Positions 6,760 through 6,956 of a stretch of 6,956 bases of DNA are shown piece after piece. Numbering within the stretch: the stretch's first letter is position 1; the number at the start of each line of letters is the position of its first letter. The notes beneath the pieces are model-generated. The model worked only from the letters and a program-made list of their open reading frames with translations, did not search any database and was not told the DNA's origin. The DNA is from CAZPWQ01 sp964590495. GTDB lineage: Bacteria; Bacteroidota; Rhodothermia; Balneolales; Balneolaceae. The DNA lies in the NCBI GenBank assembly GCA_964590495.1, contig CAZPWQ010000153.1:1-6956 (forward strand). The letters are read 5' to 3'. Position numbers and translations under genes: made by a program.

Positions 6760-6956
6760 ATGAACCCATTTAGTTTCTTTACAAAGCTGATGAATTTCAA
6801 AAAGAATCTTTTGCTGGCTGCTATAGTATTGCCTGTAGTGCTGTTGTCTTGTCGCGGACAGACTTCGGAAAAACCCCCTGTTCATTTAAATATGAATATG
6901 GATGACCAGGAACGTTTTGAGCCACAGGAGAAAAATGAGTTTTTTGAAGACAAACG
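6760..6956 (+). CDS. actE: ACIII subunit ActE, lipoprotein cytochrome c (partial)
   Basis: This is the 5' end of a gene cut by the window edge; 65 codons are visible. It starts 4 nt after actD, which suggests translational coupling. The product begins with a lipoprotein signal: basic Lys14-Lys15, a hydrophobic core at about 17-29 and the lipobox Leu28-Leu29-Ser30-Cys31, so Cys31 should be lipidated and hold the protein to the membrane from the periplasmic side. The stretch after it (about 39-64, with HLNMNMDDQERF and NEFFEDK) matches the start of mature ActE, the monoheme cytochrome c subunit of ACIII that receives electrons from ActA and is the likely exit point to the acceptor. No CXXCH is visible yet, as expected this early. 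A second ATG at 6790 (Met11) would give a more ordinary 20-residue signal peptide, so the true start is open. The first ATG is used here because it abuts actD. Confidence 0.88.
   Translation, partial: MNPFSFFTKLMNFKKNLLLAAIVLPVVLLSCRGQTSEKPPVHLNMNMDDQERFEPQEKNEFFEDK

Overview
The window holds one well-defined respiratory gene cluster, the operon for alternative complex III (ACIII, the menaquinol:cytochrome c / HiPIP oxidoreductase that replaces the bc1 complex). It reads rightward in the canonical order actA-actB-actC-actD-actE, with actE cut by the right edge. A divergent DUF420 membrane-protein gene lies to the left. Gene order, the extended Tat leader of ActB, the AT-rich intergenic DNA and the absence of Shine-Dalgarno sequences before every gene point to the Bacteroidota/Rhodothermota/Balneolota group. 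A Balneolota- or Rhodothermota-like, possibly moderately halophilic bacterium is my best guess, from the Asp/Glu-rich periplasmic domain of ActB. This is inference; no marker gene fixes the taxon.

Layout. Positions 1-99 are non-coding and contain a GC-rich palindromic unit (8-70). A DUF420 gene is on the minus strand (100-663). A 347-nt AT-rich divergent control region follows (664-1010). It contains several inverted and direct repeats and a TTGACA box, but no RNA gene or small ORF that I can support. actA (pentaheme cytochrome c), actB (Tat-exported iron-sulfur protein), actC (10-helix NrfD-like quinol subunit), actD (DUF3341, two helices) and actE (lipoprotein, start of a cytochrome c) then follow with gaps of 35, 18, 13 and 4 nt. 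This spacing implies a single transcript.

How the genes work together. Menaquinol is oxidised at ActC in the membrane. Electrons pass through the four iron-sulfur clusters of the C-terminal half of ActB to the hemes of ActA and ActE, and then to a soluble carrier or directly to a terminal cytochrome c oxidase. ActD is a structural membrane subunit. DUF420 proteins are linked to heme-copper oxidase assembly (CtaM/YozB family), so the divergent gene plausibly serves the same electron-transfer chain.

I found no undescribed system. The points worth a second look are regulatory repeats in the divergent region, the palindromic unit at the left edge, and diagnostic residue changes inside ActB (Cys-to-Thr in one cluster motif, loss of molybdenum-site ligands, a possible Tat-lipoprotein leader).
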